The notes under the pieces are model-generated. The model was given only the letters and a program-made list of their open reading frames with translations, was not told the DNA's origin and did not search any database. From Alphaproteobacteria bacterium UBA1301 (lineage in GTDB: Bacteria > Pseudomonadota > Alphaproteobacteria > Micropepsales > Micropepsaceae): DNA of 64,000 nucleotides. The stretch is taken from positions 248,001 to 312,000 of the forward strand of contig DBUB01000010.1 of assembly GCA_002307725.1 (NCBI GenBank). The letters are read 5' to 3'. Of this stretch, positions 9,161-18,320 are shown piece after piece. The translations under genes were made by a program, and so were the position numbers. Position 1 is the first letter of the stretch; every line of letters begins with the position of its first letter.

Positions 9161-9625
9161 TCAAAGCTCTTTCGCCGCCGCGAGTACGGCCTCCGCGTGG
9201 CCGTCAACTTTAACTTTGTGCCAAATCGCCCGGATTTTGGCGGAGCCGTCGATCAGGAATGTGGCGCGTTCCATGCCCATGGACTTGCGGCCATAGAGGT
9301 TTTTTTCGATCCAGACACCGTAAGCTTGCGCCAATTTGGTCTCGGGATCGGAGGCCAGCGTGAGTTTCAGCTTATGCTTGTCTTTGAATTTGTCGTGCGA
9401 GGCGACGGTATCTTTGGAGACACCAATCACGACGACACCCAAATTTTGGAACTTTTTCGCGTGTTGCGTGAAATCGACCGCCTCCCGGGTGCAACCGGAC
9501 GTATTATCTTTGGGGTAGAAGTAGAGCACGACGGGTTGTCCCTTCAGGCCAGCCAGGGATACCTGGCCGCCGCCGTCGGTCGCGAGCTTGAACGTGGGCG
9601 CTTTGTCGCCGGGCTTGAGGTCCAT
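9161..9625 (-). CDS. bcp: Thioredoxin-dependent thiol peroxidase (Bcp/PrxQ family)
   Basis: A 154-residue peroxiredoxin. The peroxidatic cysteine is Cys45 in YPKDNTSGCTREA; the family more often has TPGCT, so Pro is Ser here. The resolving cysteine that E. coli Bcp carries five residues later is absent (TREAVDF), so this should be a 1-Cys-type enzyme needing an external thiol. It reduces hydrogen peroxide and organic hydroperoxides in the cytoplasm. It stands alone between the M23 gene (149 bp away) and the divergent AsmA-like gene. Confidence 0.92.
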   Translation of the reverse strand: MDLKPGDKAPTFKLATDGGGQVSLAGLKGQPVVLYFYPKDNTSGCTREAVDFTQHAKKFQNLGVVVIGVSKDTVASHDKFKDKHKLKLTLASDPETKLAQAYGVWIEKNLYGRKSMGMERATFLIDGSAKIRAIWHKVKVDGHAEAVLAAAKEL

Positions 9626-9766
9626 TCGTTATCCAGAGTTTAGGTGGTGAATAGGCCGTTAAGCTGTATAGGCAATACTGTGCTGTGATGTGCGATTCAG
9701 CGCAATACCCTTGGTCCACAGGGCTTGGGGACGAACGGCGCGGACCTTGAAAGGGTGGACCCCCTC

Positions 9767-12700
9767 GTGAACCCGATCGCATTGTTGCGGCGTACTGTCA
9801 AAGTGCATCATTTGAGCCGCGCCGGGCTGGTTGCTGCGAGCATCGTCGCTGCGCTTCTTTTCTTTGTGATCGGGACTGGCGTCCGTCTTTTGATCGGACC
9901 GGTGTCGCTGGGACCTTTTGCTGGTTCCTTGGCCGACGCGATCGACCGTGCGCTGCCGGGCGTCACAGTGAAATACGATCAGGCGGCAGTCGAATGGGAG
10001 CGCGACGAGGGCAAGATCAATCTCGTCATCCTCGGCACCCGCGTGTTCGACCGCGACGGGCGCATCATCGCCCAGGCGCCCAAAGCCGATATCGATATCG
10101 CCGCCGGTCCTTTCCTTAAGGGGAAGATTGAGGTCCGGCGGATCATCCTGGTCGGCGTGCAACTCACGCTGGTGCGCACCATCGACGGCGGCCTTCGGCT
10201 CGGCATCGGCAAGGACCGGCAGGAAGAAGACATCCTCAAACGCATTCAGGATGCGCTGAAAGAGAGCAAAGGCCCCTCGACGCTCGAGAGCTTTGCGGTG
10301 AAGCGGGCGCGGCTCGCCTTCTATGACGAAGCGTCCAAATTGTTCATCGTTGCGCCGCGGACCGATTTCCAACTGAAGCGCAAAGGCACGGGGCTGGCCT
10401 CAGCGTTCAATGCTGATGTGGAGATTTCCGGTTTTCCGGCACACGTTTCCGGCGACGTCGTATTTCCCTCCGACGCTACGCCGGTGACCGGACATATCGC
10501 GTTGACCGGACTGGCGCTGCATGCGCTGGCCGCCAATTCGAATGCGTTTGCGGCGGTCAAGAACACCGCGTTGAAGCTCGATCTGACCGGCACCTTCACC
10601 ATCGACGGGCCGAAACTCATCGCGGCCGATTTTGGCGGCACGGGTGCGGGCAATTTCCTCATCCCGGATATCAAGAATGGTATTGTGCATGTCTCGCGCA
10701 TCGCGGCGCGCGGGCACTATGACGGCGTCAACCGGCGCGTGGTGCTGGATGATGCCAGCATCGTCTCCGACAAGATCAAGGCCGGGTTCAAAGGCAAGCT
10801 TGGCTTCGAGTTCGATCCGGCGGGCGACGTGTCGGGGCTTTCCGGCGAATTGCACATCAGCCGCATCGGATTGGCCTTGCCCGGCGTGTTTGCCAAGCCG
10901 GTCGAATTCGAGACCGTCGATGTCAAAGGCGATTGGCAGCGCGCAACACGAAAATTTGTGATCGAGAAATTGTCGGCGGGCGGGGCACCGGTCGGCCTGC
11001 AGGCCTCCGGCCAAATCACGATGGTGGAGGGGCAGTCTCCGGCCGTCGACCTGACAGGCTCGTTCGCGGCGATGACGGTGCGCGATCTGGTGCGCTACTG
11101 GCCGCTGGGGGCGGCGAGCGGCGGCCGCGATTGGATCGATACCAATATGCCAAACGGCAATGTCGGGCCGGTTGCTTTCGAGATTCATTTCACGCCCGGA
11201 TTGCTCGATCAGCCGGCGCTGACGCCCGAAGCCATCTCGGTGAAATTCGCCGTCACCAATGCCGAGGCCATCTACATCAAAGGCCTCACTCATATGACTG
11301 AGGTACGGGGCACAGCGGTGGTGACCGGCAACTCGCTCGTCGCCGAACTCACCTCGGGGCGCGTCGGGCCGCTGACGATCAAAACTGCCCGCTTCGAGAT
11401 TCCCGATTTCAGCGTCGCCGAGGAAATTGGCATCGTCACTGCCAAGGTGCAGGGTGCAATGCCGGACGTGCTGGCATTGGCCGACATGGGCAATCTGCGC
11501 TACCCGACGCGGTTTGGCATCAATGCCGCCAGCACCAAGGGCGACGCCGCGCTCGACCTGTCGTTCAAGATACCGATGCTGAAGTCGGTGTCAGTTGACC
11601 GCATCGCCATTTCGATCAAAGCGGCGGTCACCGGTTTTGCGATGACGCTCGGAAAATCGACCCAGATCACCGACGGCAACGTGAATTTTGTTATCGACAA
11701 CGACCGGCTGAAGGCGACCGGCACTTCCGGCCTTGGCGGATCGGCTTCGCGGTTAGCGCTCGATTGGACCGAGGAGTTTTCCACCGCCAAAGGACCGATC
11801 ACCACGCGCGTTAATCTCAAAGGCACCGTGGACGATATCGCGCGCGCCACCCTCGGCATCGGCGGCAAGGACTATCTCAAGGGGCCAATCGGCATCAACG
11901 GATCGCTGACGGGCCATCGCGGGTCGCTGCAACAGGCCAATCTTACGCTTGATCTGACGCCGGCGGCGGTCACGCTCAATCTCATCGGCGTCAACAAGCC
12001 GGCGGGCTTTCCGATGGCGGCGCGCTTGGCGGTGGGGTTTGCGGCCGGCAGCACCATCGATACGGTCGGCATCCGCGTGACGGGACCAGGCGCGACGGTG
12101 AATGCCAATGCGAAGTTCGACGGCGGCCATCTGGCGCAATTGCAGGCACCTGTGGTGCGCATTGGGCCGCAGAACGATTTCGCGCTCACCCTGACGCGGG
12201 GGGGCGCCGGCAGCGATCTGCAAATCCGTGGTCGTTCGCTCGACGGCTCGCGCATCGGTGCCGAAGGCAGCGGCGGCAGCGAAGTCGCCAAATTCGACGA
12301 GCCGTTCCGCATCAGCGCCCACATTGACCGGCTGGGCTTGCGCGACGGTGTGGTGCTCTCCAACTTCACCCTCGACATGGCGGGGATCTCCGACCGGCCC
12401 GCAACGCTGTCGATGTCGGGTAATCTGTCGAAGTCGGCGGCGCTGTCACTGAGCATCGCACCGAGTGATGCTGGGCGCCGCCTCACCATGGCGACCGGTG
12501 ACATGGGCTTGTTGCTGCAAGGTCTGTTCGGCTTTACCAGCATGAAAGGCGGTAAACTGGACATCTCGGCGAATTTCAGCAGCCGTGCGGAGCAATCCGC
12601 GCCGGGGGACGCACCTGACTTCCAGGGCAAGGCGACGCTGCGAGACTTCCGCGTCTTGAACCAGCCGCTCTTGACGCGCCTGTTCTCCGCCGGATCGTTG

Positions 12701-13177
12701 AGCGGGCTCGCCAACCTGATGCAGGGGCAGGGCATTCAGGTGGACTCGCTGGACGTGCCGTTCTCGTCGAAGAACCGCGTCATCTCGGTGCATGATCTGC
12801 GCGCCACCGGCCCGGCCATCGGCGTGTCGGCCGACGGTTATGTCGATAGGCCGAAAAACGCTATCGCATTGAAGGGATCGCTAGTGCCGCTGTTCGGGCT
12901 CAACAGCGTGCTCGGCAAGGTTCCGCTGCTCGGCACCCTGATCACCTCGAAAGAGGGCGAGGGCATCATCGGCATGACCTACAGCGTCTCCGGCAATGCC
13001 GACGAACCGAGTGTGAGTGTGAACCCACTGTCGGCACTGGCGCCCGGTATTCTGCGCCGCATCTTCGAAGGCAAGATGCCCAACGCCGCCAATGCGCCGT
13101 CGAACAATTTGCCGCCCGCGACGGCGCCGGTGCCGACGCCGAAGCCGAAAGCAAAGCCGGCGCACGACGGAGATTAG
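9767..13177 (+). CDS. AsmA/YhdP-like giant inner-membrane protein (DUF3971, AsmA C-terminal)
   Basis: About 1136 residues. One membrane helix near residues 20-40 (AGLVAASIVAALLFFVIGTGV) is followed by a very long beta-rich periplasmic region and an AsmA-type C-terminus (YVDRPKNAIALKGSLVP, YSVSGNADEPSVSVNPLSALAPGILRR split over the end). YhdP/TamB-like proteins form grooved beta bridges thought to move phospholipids from inner to outer membrane. The last 30 residues are Pro/Ala/Lys-rich. The start is uncertain: GTG 9767 has GAAAGGG about 11 bases upstream; GTG 9755 and TTG 9725 are in frame upstream. It is divergent from bcp. Confidence 0.88.
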   Translation: MNPIALLRRTVKVHHLSRAGLVAASIVAALLFFVIGTGVRLLIGPVSLGPFAGSLADAIDRALPGVTVKYDQAAVEWERDEGKINLVILGTRVFDRDGRIIAQAPKADIDIAAGPFLKGKIEVRRIILVGVQLTLVRTIDGGLRLGIGKDRQEEDILKRIQDALKESKGPSTLESFAVKRARLAFYDEASKLFIVAPRTDFQLKRKGTGLASAFNADVEISGFPAHVSGDVVFPSDATPVTGHIALTGLALHALAANSNAFAAVKNTALKLDLTGTFTIDGPKLIAADFGGTGAGNFLIPDIKNGIVHVSRIAARGHYDGVNRRVVLDDASIVSDKIKAGFKGKLGFEFDPAGDVSGLSGELHISRIGLALPGVFAKPVEFETVDVKGDWQRATRKFVIEKLSAGGAPVGLQASGQITMVEGQSPAVDLTGSFAAMTVRDLVRYWPLGAASGGRDWIDTNMPNGNVGPVAFEIHFTPGLLDQPALTPEAISVKFAVTNAEAIYIKGLTHMTEVRGTAVVTGNSLVAELTSGRVGPLTIKTARFEIPDFSVAEEIGIVTAKVQGAMPDVLALADMGNLRYPTRFGINAASTKGDAALDLSFKIPMLKSVSVDRIAISIKAAVTGFAMTLGKSTQITDGNVNFVIDNDRLKATGTSGLGGSASRLALDWTEEFSTAKGPITTRVNLKGTVDDIARATLGIGGKDYLKGPIGINGSLTGHRGSLQQANLTLDLTPAAVTLNLIGVNKPAGFPMAARLAVGFAAGSTIDTVGIRVTGPGATVNANAKFDGGHLAQLQAPVVRIGPQNDFALTLTRGGAGSDLQIRGRSLDGSRIGAEGSGGSEVAKFDEPFRISAHIDRLGLRDGVVLSNFTLDMAGISDRPATLSMSGNLSKSAALSLSIAPSDAGRRLTMATGDMGLLLQGLFGFTSMKGGKLDISANFSSRAEQSAPGDAPDFQGKATLRDFRVLNQPLLTRLFSAGSLSGLANLMQGQGIQVDSLDVPFSSKNRVISVHDLRATGPAIGVSADGYVDRPKNAIALKGSLVPLFGLNSVLGKVPLLGTLITSKEGEGIIGMTYSVSGNADEPSVSVNPLSALAPGILRRIFEGKMPNAANAPSNNLPPATAPVPTPKPKAKPAHDGD

Positions 13178-13203
13178 GCGCCCGCGTTTCTTCTTGCCGG
13201 TGG

Positions 13204-13638
13204 CTATTTGGGGGCGCTGTTGCTGCGCGGCCCGTAGCCGGCAGTTGGCGCGAAATCCAAATTTTCGCCATCCGTTTGATGGACGCTCCGGGTAATGGCC
13301 TTGATCGGGAGCGCCGACAAATCGGTTTGTGCCTGCACCAGCATATCGGCCGTTATCTGTCCGTGGGACATCGCTGCAATTTGATTGAGGCTCATGGTCT
13401 TGAAGAAATGATACATCGCGTGCGCGCGCAACCCGGGAAAATCCTTGTCCAGAATGGCGCATCCCGCCAAGGTCGCCGCAATGTTTTCGATCGGAACATT
13501 CAGCGTGGAATTTGACGACTCTAGTGCCGCAACTTGCTTCGGCGCCGTGACATCCGTAGCCGTCTCAGCCCACAGTGCTACCGGCATGAGCGCAAGAGCG
13601 GCCATCAACAGGGGCATTCGCATTGATCTGGACGACAT
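13204..13638 (-). CDS. Secreted protein of unknown function
   Basis: A 144-residue protein with a signal peptide (MSSRSMRMPLLMAALALMP then VALWAETA, cleavage probably after the Ala-X-Ala-like LWA). The mature part has one internal Cys in GCAILDKDF and an Ala/Gln-rich helical stretch; I recognise no family. AAGGAGG six bases before ATG 13636-13638 fixes the start and rejects a longer frame to 13803. It converges with the AsmA-like gene, whose stop is 26 bases away. Likely periplasmic. Confidence 0.7.
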   Translation of the reverse strand: MSSRSMRMPLLMAALALMPVALWAETATDVTAPKQVAALESSNSTLNVPIENIAATLAGCAILDKDFPGLRAHAMYHFFKTMSLNQIAAMSHGQITADMLVQAQTDLSALPIKAITRSVHQTDGENLDFAPTAGYGPRSNSAPK

Positions 13639-14016
13639 GGGCTGCCTCCTTAAAGGCACGCCGTGCGACTCCGGCTGGAGCGTTTCACGAGATTGACGAA
13701 GCGCTCTATATTCTAGCTTTGTCGCATTTTTCTGAAGGCGCTCTGTTGGTCTGACGTTTTTCGGCGCCCGTGGCGATGTCGGCAGCGACATGATTATGAC
13801 CATCGTGCTGCCAACGCTAGAACCGGAATCTACTCACAGATGGCGGTAATTGGATCCATACGCCCGCGAACGGGCATGGGTAGTTTCCGACCCTGCCTTC
13901 GGCAATGCTTCTTCGGATATTGATGTTGCTCGGGGCCGCAAAGCAGATGTAACGCCAAAATCCGATGGCGTGAGAAGGGCCGCGAATAGACCCTGTGAAC
14001 TCCAAAGGAGATGCTC
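13639..14016. other. Non-coding gap upstream of small membrane protein gene
   Basis: About 380 bases between divergent small genes. It is somewhat AT-richer around 13695-13735. No tRNA, repeat or convincing promoter was seen; open frames here are shadows. Confidence 0.45.
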
Positions 14017-14211
14017 ATGCCGCTCATTACCCTTGTCGTCGTGCTGATCGTCGTCGGCGTGCTGCTGTGGCTTGTCAATACTTACATTCCCATGGATAGC
14101 AAGATCAAAAATATCCTGAACGCTGTCGTTGTGATCGCTGTCGTGCTCTGGCTTCTGAACGTGTTCGGCCTGCTTGATAGCTTTTCGAACATCCATGTCG
14201 GCAAGCTGTGA
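14017..14211 (+). CDS. Small two-helix membrane protein (Thivi_2564-like)
   Basis: A 64-residue protein made of two hydrophobic helices (about 3-24 and 35-55) joined by a short loop with NTYIPMDSKIKN. It resembles the small Thivi_2564-type inner-membrane family, of unknown function. The second of two nearby ATGs is chosen because AAAGGAG (14004-14010) is six bases before 14017 but directly abuts ATG 14011. It lies 19 bp before a CheB remnant. Confidence 0.8.
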   Translation: MPLITLVVVLIVVGVLLWLVNTYIPMDSKIKNILNAVVVIAVVLWLLNVFGLLDSFSNIHVGKL

Positions 14212-14230
14212 CGGACGGAGTGTGTGAGCG

Positions 14231-14338
14231 ATGACGACCAAGGCCCCCAGGGAATTTCCGGTGGTTTGCGTCGGCGGCTCGGCTGGAGGGCTCGACGCCT
14301 ATGAACGGTTGCTGCGACGCCTGCCCGGCCAGCGATAA
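14231..14338 (+). pseudogene. N-terminal remnant of a CheB-type methylesterase
   Basis: ATG 14231 opens a 35-codon frame ending at TAA 14336. The peptide contains FPVVCVGGSAGGLDAYERLL, which is the opening strand and Gly-Ser-Ala-Gly-Gly active-site turn of CheB methylesterase domains (also at the start of CheB–CheR–PAS hybrid proteins). The rest of the roughly 190-residue domain is missing: 31 bases later the tyrS coding region begins on the other strand. This is a truncated gene, not a functional enzyme. Confidence 0.8.
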
Positions 14339-14369
14339 CAATATTGGGACAAAGCCCACTATCGCAAAT

Positions 14370-15629
14370 TCAAACGGGCTTGATGAGAATGTGTTTTTTC
14401 TTGCCGATGGAGAGCTTCAGCACGCCTTGGCCGGTGATGTCGCTGGCGCTGACGGTGGCTTTTACGTCGGCGACCGGCGCGTCGTTAAGCTTGAGGCCGC
14501 CCCCCTGGATGAACCGGCGTGCTTCGCTGGCCGATGTCGTCAGACCCGCCTGATGCGCGAGCGCCGTCAGCGGCATGCCGATCAGTTTGGCGCGTTCGAT
14601 CTCGAACGTCGGCAAGCCTTCGGCCATCGCCCCTTCCTCGAAGGTGCGCCGCGCGGTTTCAGCGGCTTCCAACGCGACTTCACGGCCGTGGGCCATGGCG
14701 GTGGCTTCGGTGGCGAGTACCTTCTTGGCCTCATTCAACTCGGCGCCCTGTAACGCTTCCAGCCGCACGATTTCGTCCATCGGCATATCGGTGAACTGGC
14801 GCAGGAAACGGCCGACGTCGGCGTCTTCGGTGTTGCGCCAGAACTGCCAGTAGTCATAGGGCTTCAACATGTCGGCGTTGAGCCAAACGGCCCCAGCTGC
14901 GGTCTTGCCCATCTTGGCGCCAGAGGCGGTGGTCATCAGCGGCGAGGTCAGACCGAACAGCTGCGCCTCAGTCAAACGTCGGCCAAGATCGGTGCCGGAG
15001 ACGATGTTGCCCCACTGATCGGAGCCGCCGCATTGCAGCCGGCAGCCGTAACGCTTGTAGAGCTCGACGAAATCGTAGCTCTGCAGGATCATGTAGTTGA
15101 ATTCGAGGAAGCTGAGCGGCTGGTCGCGTTCGAGGCGCAGCTTGACGCTATCCATCGTCAGCATGCGATTGACCGAGAAGTGGCGGCCGACATCGCGCAG
15201 GAACGGGATGTATTCGAGGCGGTCGAGCCAATCAGCGTTGTCGATCATCACCGCGTCGGTCGGACCGTCACCGAACTTCAGGAACCGTTTGAAAACCTGG
15301 AAGATGCCCTTCTTATTTTCTGCGATCTTCTCGGGCGTGAGAAGCTGGCGGGCGTCGTCTTTGCCCGACGGATCGCCGATCTTGGTGGTGCCGCCGCCCA
15401 TCAACACAATCGGCTTGTGGCCGGTCTGTTGTAAGCGATGCAGGGTCATGATCTGGACGAGGCTGCCGACATGCAGCGACGGCGCGGTGCAGTCGAAACC
15501 GATGTAGGCGGTGACGCACTCTTTGGCGAACAGTTCATCAAGGGCCGCGTCGTCGGTCGAGGCGTAATAGGAGCCGCGCGCCACGAACGAGCGGAGAAAT
15601 TCGGATTTGAAAGCGGGCGCGGTGGTCAT
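14370..15629 (-). CDS. tyrS: Tyrosyl-tRNA synthetase
   Basis: A 419-residue class I synthetase that charges tRNA-Tyr. The HIGH-type motif is PSLHVGSL, the tyrosine pocket includes [10 protein letters not shown] and [22 protein letters not shown] is the conserved tyrosine-binding segment, and the KMSKS-type loop reads [11 protein letters not shown]-terminal S4 RNA-binding domain (about 350-415) binds the tRNA. Length and motif spacing are normal. It lies 72 bp downstream of the hydrolase gene on the same strand. Confidence 0.97.
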   Translation of the reverse strand: MTTAPAFKSEFLRSFVARGSYYASTDDAALDELFAKECVTAYIGFDCTAPSLHVGSLVQIMTLHRLQQTGHKPIVLMGGGTTKIGDPSGKDDARQLLTPEKIAENKKGIFQVFKRFLKFGDGPTDAVMIDNADWLDRLEYIPFLRDVGRHFSVNRMLTMDSVKLRLERDQPLSFLEFNYMILQSYDFVELYKRYGCRLQCGGSDQWGNIVSGTDLGRRLTEAQLFGLTSPLMTTASGAKMGKTAAGAVWLNADMLKPYDYWQFWRNTEDADVGRFLRQFTDMPMDEIVRLEALQGAELNEAKKVLATEATAMAHGREVALEAAETARRTFEEGAMAEGLPTFEIERAKLIGMPLTALAHQAGLTTSASEARRFIQGGGLKLNDAPVADVKATVSASDITGQGVLKLSIGKKKHILIKPV

Positions 15630-15701
15630 GACGCGGCTCCTTGCTGCCGGTTGGGGTGTTTACGGCCCCGGCGGCCCAAAGCCAATACGGAGCCAGTTCG
15701 A

Positions 15702-16358
15702 TCAGCGGTGATCGTAGGGGTGGACCATCCGCTCGTTGACGTATTCCTTCACCACCTCCACCACCTCGGTTTCGTGCTTGTCGAAGAAGTGGTTGGCACC
15801 TTCGACGTGTTCGTAGGTGATCTTGATGCCCTTCTGGGCGGTGAGGCGGTCGACCAGCTTCTGCACGTCGTTTTCCGGCACGACGAGGTCCTTGGTGCCG
15901 TGGACGATCAGGCCGGAGGCCGGGCAGGGTGCCAGGAAGGCGAAGTCGTACATCGACGCGGGCGGGGCAATCGAGACGAAGCCGGTGATCTCCGGGCGGC
16001 GCATCAAAAGCTGCATGCCGATCCAGGCGCCGAAGGAAATCCCGCAGATCCACACGAACGACGGGTTGGGGTAGAGCGTGTTCATCCAGTCCAGAATGGC
16101 CGCCGCGTCCGACAACTCGCCGGCGCCGGAATCGAAGGCGCCTTGGCTGCGGCCAACGCCGCGGAAATTGAACCGTACCGTGGTACAGCCCAACCCGTGA
16201 AACATGTGGAACAGGTCGTACACCAAAGGGTTGTTCATGGTGCCGCCGAACTGCGGGTGCGAGTGCAGCACCAGCGCCATCGGGGCGCCCGGCGCCTTCT
16301 GCCGTTGATAGCGGGCCTCAATGCGTCCTGCGGGGCCGGGGAGGATGATATCAGGCAT
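15702..16358 (-). CDS. Alpha/beta hydrolase (dienelactone-hydrolase-like)
   Basis: A 218-residue single-domain alpha/beta hydrolase: HSHPQFGGTMNN for the oxyanion region, GISFGAW holding the nucleophile Ser near 107, HGTKDLVVP carrying the acid Asp, and GANHFFDKH the catalytic His. It is conserved, divergent from the iscR–suf operon, in many alphaproteobacteria; a substrate is not known. The context suggests a role linked to Fe-S or redox stress but that is inference. Confidence 0.88.
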   Translation of the reverse strand: MPDIILPGPAGRIEARYQRQKAPGAPMALVLHSHPQFGGTMNNPLVYDLFHMFHGLGCTTVRFNFRGVGRSQGAFDSGAGELSDAAAILDWMNTLYPNPSFVWICGISFGAWIGMQLLMRRPEITGFVSIAPPASMYDFAFLAPCPASGLIVHGTKDLVVPENDVQKLVDRLTAQKGIKITYEHVEGANHFFDKHETEVVEVVKEYVNERMVHPYDHR

Positions 16359-16513
16359 GGGCGGTCCAACTCCGAATCGCCGGGCTTAGCCGAGTGCCGG
16401 CTAGGGCCTTGGGCGGGGGTACTTTAGGGATTTTAAACGCAGCGGGCTGCAAATAAAATTCTATCAAAAACATGCACATAGCGATTTCGTTGTGGAGAGG
16501 TCCAGAGGAATTC

Positions 16514-16542
16514 TTGACCTTGGCACTCGGGAAATCTATACC
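16514..16542 (+). promoter_or_regulatory. Predicted sigma-70-type promoter of the iscR–suf operon
   Basis: TTGACC (16514-16519), a 17-base spacer and TATACC (16537-16542). The predicted start near 16549 gives a leader of about 108 bases before iscR. It is the strongest promoter-like match in the gap. IscR autorepression would be expected to act here; I did not find a clean IscR consensus palindrome. Confidence 0.6.
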
Positions 16543-16656
16543 GCTTCCAGGAAGCACGCGACGCGTCTTGCTGTTGTTCTTACACCAGTCGGCCCCCCGT
16601 TGCGCAAGGAAAACGAACGCGAGGAAAGCGCTCGAGCACGTATTGGAGTTAAGACA

Positions 16657-17151
16657 ATGAGGCTCAGCACCAAAGGACGTTACGCCGTGATGGCGATGGC
16701 CGATCTGGCCCAGCACGAGGCGGGCGGTCGTCCGGTTTCCCTCGCAGATATTGCCGAACGGCAGGAAATCTCGCTGTCGTACCTGGAGCAGCTTTTCGCC
16801 AAGCTCCGGCGCAGTGGTCTGGTCGGCAGCGTGCGCGGTCCGGGCGGTGGTTACCGGCTCAGCCGGCCGTCGGACGAAGTGCGGGTGTCGGACATCATCA
16901 TGGCGGTCGACGAGCCGATTACGGCGACCCGCTGCAAGCCCGGCAGCGCCAAAGGCTGTGCCAGCCAGGGCGCCCGCTGTATCACCCACGATTTGTGGGA
17001 GGAACTCGGCCGGCAAATCCATATGTTCCTGTCGTCCGTATCGCTTGCCGACGTCATCGAGAAGCGGATATTGGGCAGGGCCCAGCTCGGCCTGCCGCAA
17101 GGCGAAGGTGAAGGCGAAGGCGAAAGCGGGAACGACCGCGTCGCCGCGTAA
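16657..17151 (+). CDS. iscR: IscR, Rrf2-family Fe-S cluster regulator
   Basis: A 164-residue Rrf2-type winged-helix repressor. The HTH (about 1-70) starts with MRLSTKGRYAVMAM and includes LSYLEQLFAKLRRSGLV and RGPGGGY. The [2Fe-2S] ligands are Cys93, Cys101 and Cys108 with His111 (E. coli IscR: Cys92, 98, 104, His107), so the cluster sensor is intact. The C-terminus carries a GEGEGEGE tail from a short GGCGAA repeat. ATG 16657 has TTGGAG upstream. It is the first gene of the suf operon, 23 bp before the cysteine desulfurase gene, and should repress the operon when clusters are plentiful. Confidence 0.94.
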   Translation: MRLSTKGRYAVMAMADLAQHEAGGRPVSLADIAERQEISLSYLEQLFAKLRRSGLVGSVRGPGGGYRLSRPSDEVRVSDIIMAVDEPITATRCKPGSAKGCASQGARCITHDLWEELGRQIHMFLSSVSLADVIEKRILGRAQLGLPQGEGEGEGESGNDRVAA

Positions 17152-17174
17152 AATACGATCCTGTCGAAAGCATA

Positions 17175-18311
17175 ATGGCCTATCTCGATCACAATGCGAC
17201 GGCGCCTTTGCGCGATGCGTCGAGACTTGCGGCCGAACGCGCGTTTGCGGCGGGCGGCAATGCCTCGTCGGTGCACGCGAGCGGCAGGGCGGCGCGGGGG
17301 CTGATCGAGGACGCGCGGGTTAAGGTCGCCGCCTTGGCTGGTGTCGAGCCCTCCGAAGTTGTGTTCACTAGCGGCGCCACCGAAGCGGCTGCGCTCGCCC
17401 TATGGGGGGCGGCGCAAGGTGCGATCGATGCCGGCGTGCGCATCACCCGGCTGTTCGTTTCGGCAATCGAGCATCCGGCCGTGCTGGCCAATGCCGCAAC
17501 TGTTTCGGAACGGTTCGCGGGCTTGCGTTTGGAGACCATCCCGGCGACAGCCGGTGGCGTCACCGACATGGATGCGCTGCGAAATGCCCTCAGAGAAGGA
17601 AAGGGGCGGTCCCTGATCGCCTTGATGGCGGCGAATAATGAGACCGGCGTCATCCAGCCGGTCGGTGAAGCGGCGGCGCTGGCGGCTGAGGCCGGGGCCC
17701 TTCTCCTGGTCGATGCGGTGCAGGCGGCGGGACGGATGGCCGTGCCGCGGGCCGATTACGTGATGTTGTCGGCGCACAAGATTGGCGGACCGCAAGGCGT
17801 GGGTGCCCTGATCCTGAAAAACGGCGTGCCCTTTACGCCGCTGATTACGGGTGGCGGTCAGGAACGCGGCATGCGGCCCGGCACGGAGAATGTGCCGGGC
17901 ATCGCCGGATTTGGGGCCGCGGCCGAGATCGCCATGCGCGAGACCGTGGCGCCGGTGCTGCGCGACCATTTTGAAGCCGGTTTGCGCGCAATTGTTCCAA
18001 ACGTGATCATCTTCGGGGCCGAGTCGTCACGTCTCGCCAACACGTCCTGCTTTGCATTGCCCGGAATCAATGCCGAAACGGCATTGATGGCCTTGGACCT
18101 TGACGGCGTGATGTTAAGCTCGGGTTCTGCCTGCTCGTCAGGTAAGGTCAAACGGTCGCACGTCCTTGCCGCGATGGGCGTGAACGATGATGTTGCAGGG
18201 TGTGCTTTGCGCGCGAGCTTCGGCTGGTCCTCCACCGAAGCGGACGTCAAAGCGGCGTTGTTGTCGATTACCAACCTTCAGGCGCGCATCCGTTCGCGCG
18301 CCGCCGCATGA
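17175..18311 (+). CDS. Cysteine desulfurase (NifS/IscS-type, group I)
   Basis: A 378-residue PLP enzyme converting cysteine to alanine and enzyme persulfide. It begins YLDHNATAP, has the PLP Lys in LSAHKIGGPQG and the mobile-loop active Cys in SSGSACSSGKVKRSH, the long loop of group I enzymes. It is the second gene of the operon, whereas a second, group II desulfurase (SufS) is encoded further down. Presence of both types in one suf operon is known in alphaproteobacteria; the division of labour is unclear. Confidence 0.93.
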   Translation: MAYLDHNATAPLRDASRLAAERAFAAGGNASSVHASGRAARGLIEDARVKVAALAGVEPSEVVFTSGATEAAALALWGAAQGAIDAGVRITRLFVSAIEHPAVLANAATVSERFAGLRLETIPATAGGVTDMDALRNALREGKGRSLIALMAANNETGVIQPVGEAAALAAEAGALLLVDAVQAAGRMAVPRADYVMLSAHKIGGPQGVGALILKNGVPFTPLITGGGQERGMRPGTENVPGIAGFGAAAEIAMRETVAPVLRDHFEAGLRAIVPNVIIFGAESSRLANTSCFALPGINAETALMALDLDGVMLSSGSACSSGKVKRSHVLAAMGVNDDVAGCALRASFGWSSTEADVKAALLSITNLQARIRSRAAA

Positions 18312-18320
18312 GAGGCGGAA

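Noticed and set aside
17097..17130. Short GGCGAA tandem units at the end of iscR as a regulatory repeat
   Set aside because: In-frame codons for a GEGE tail; simple coding repeat only.
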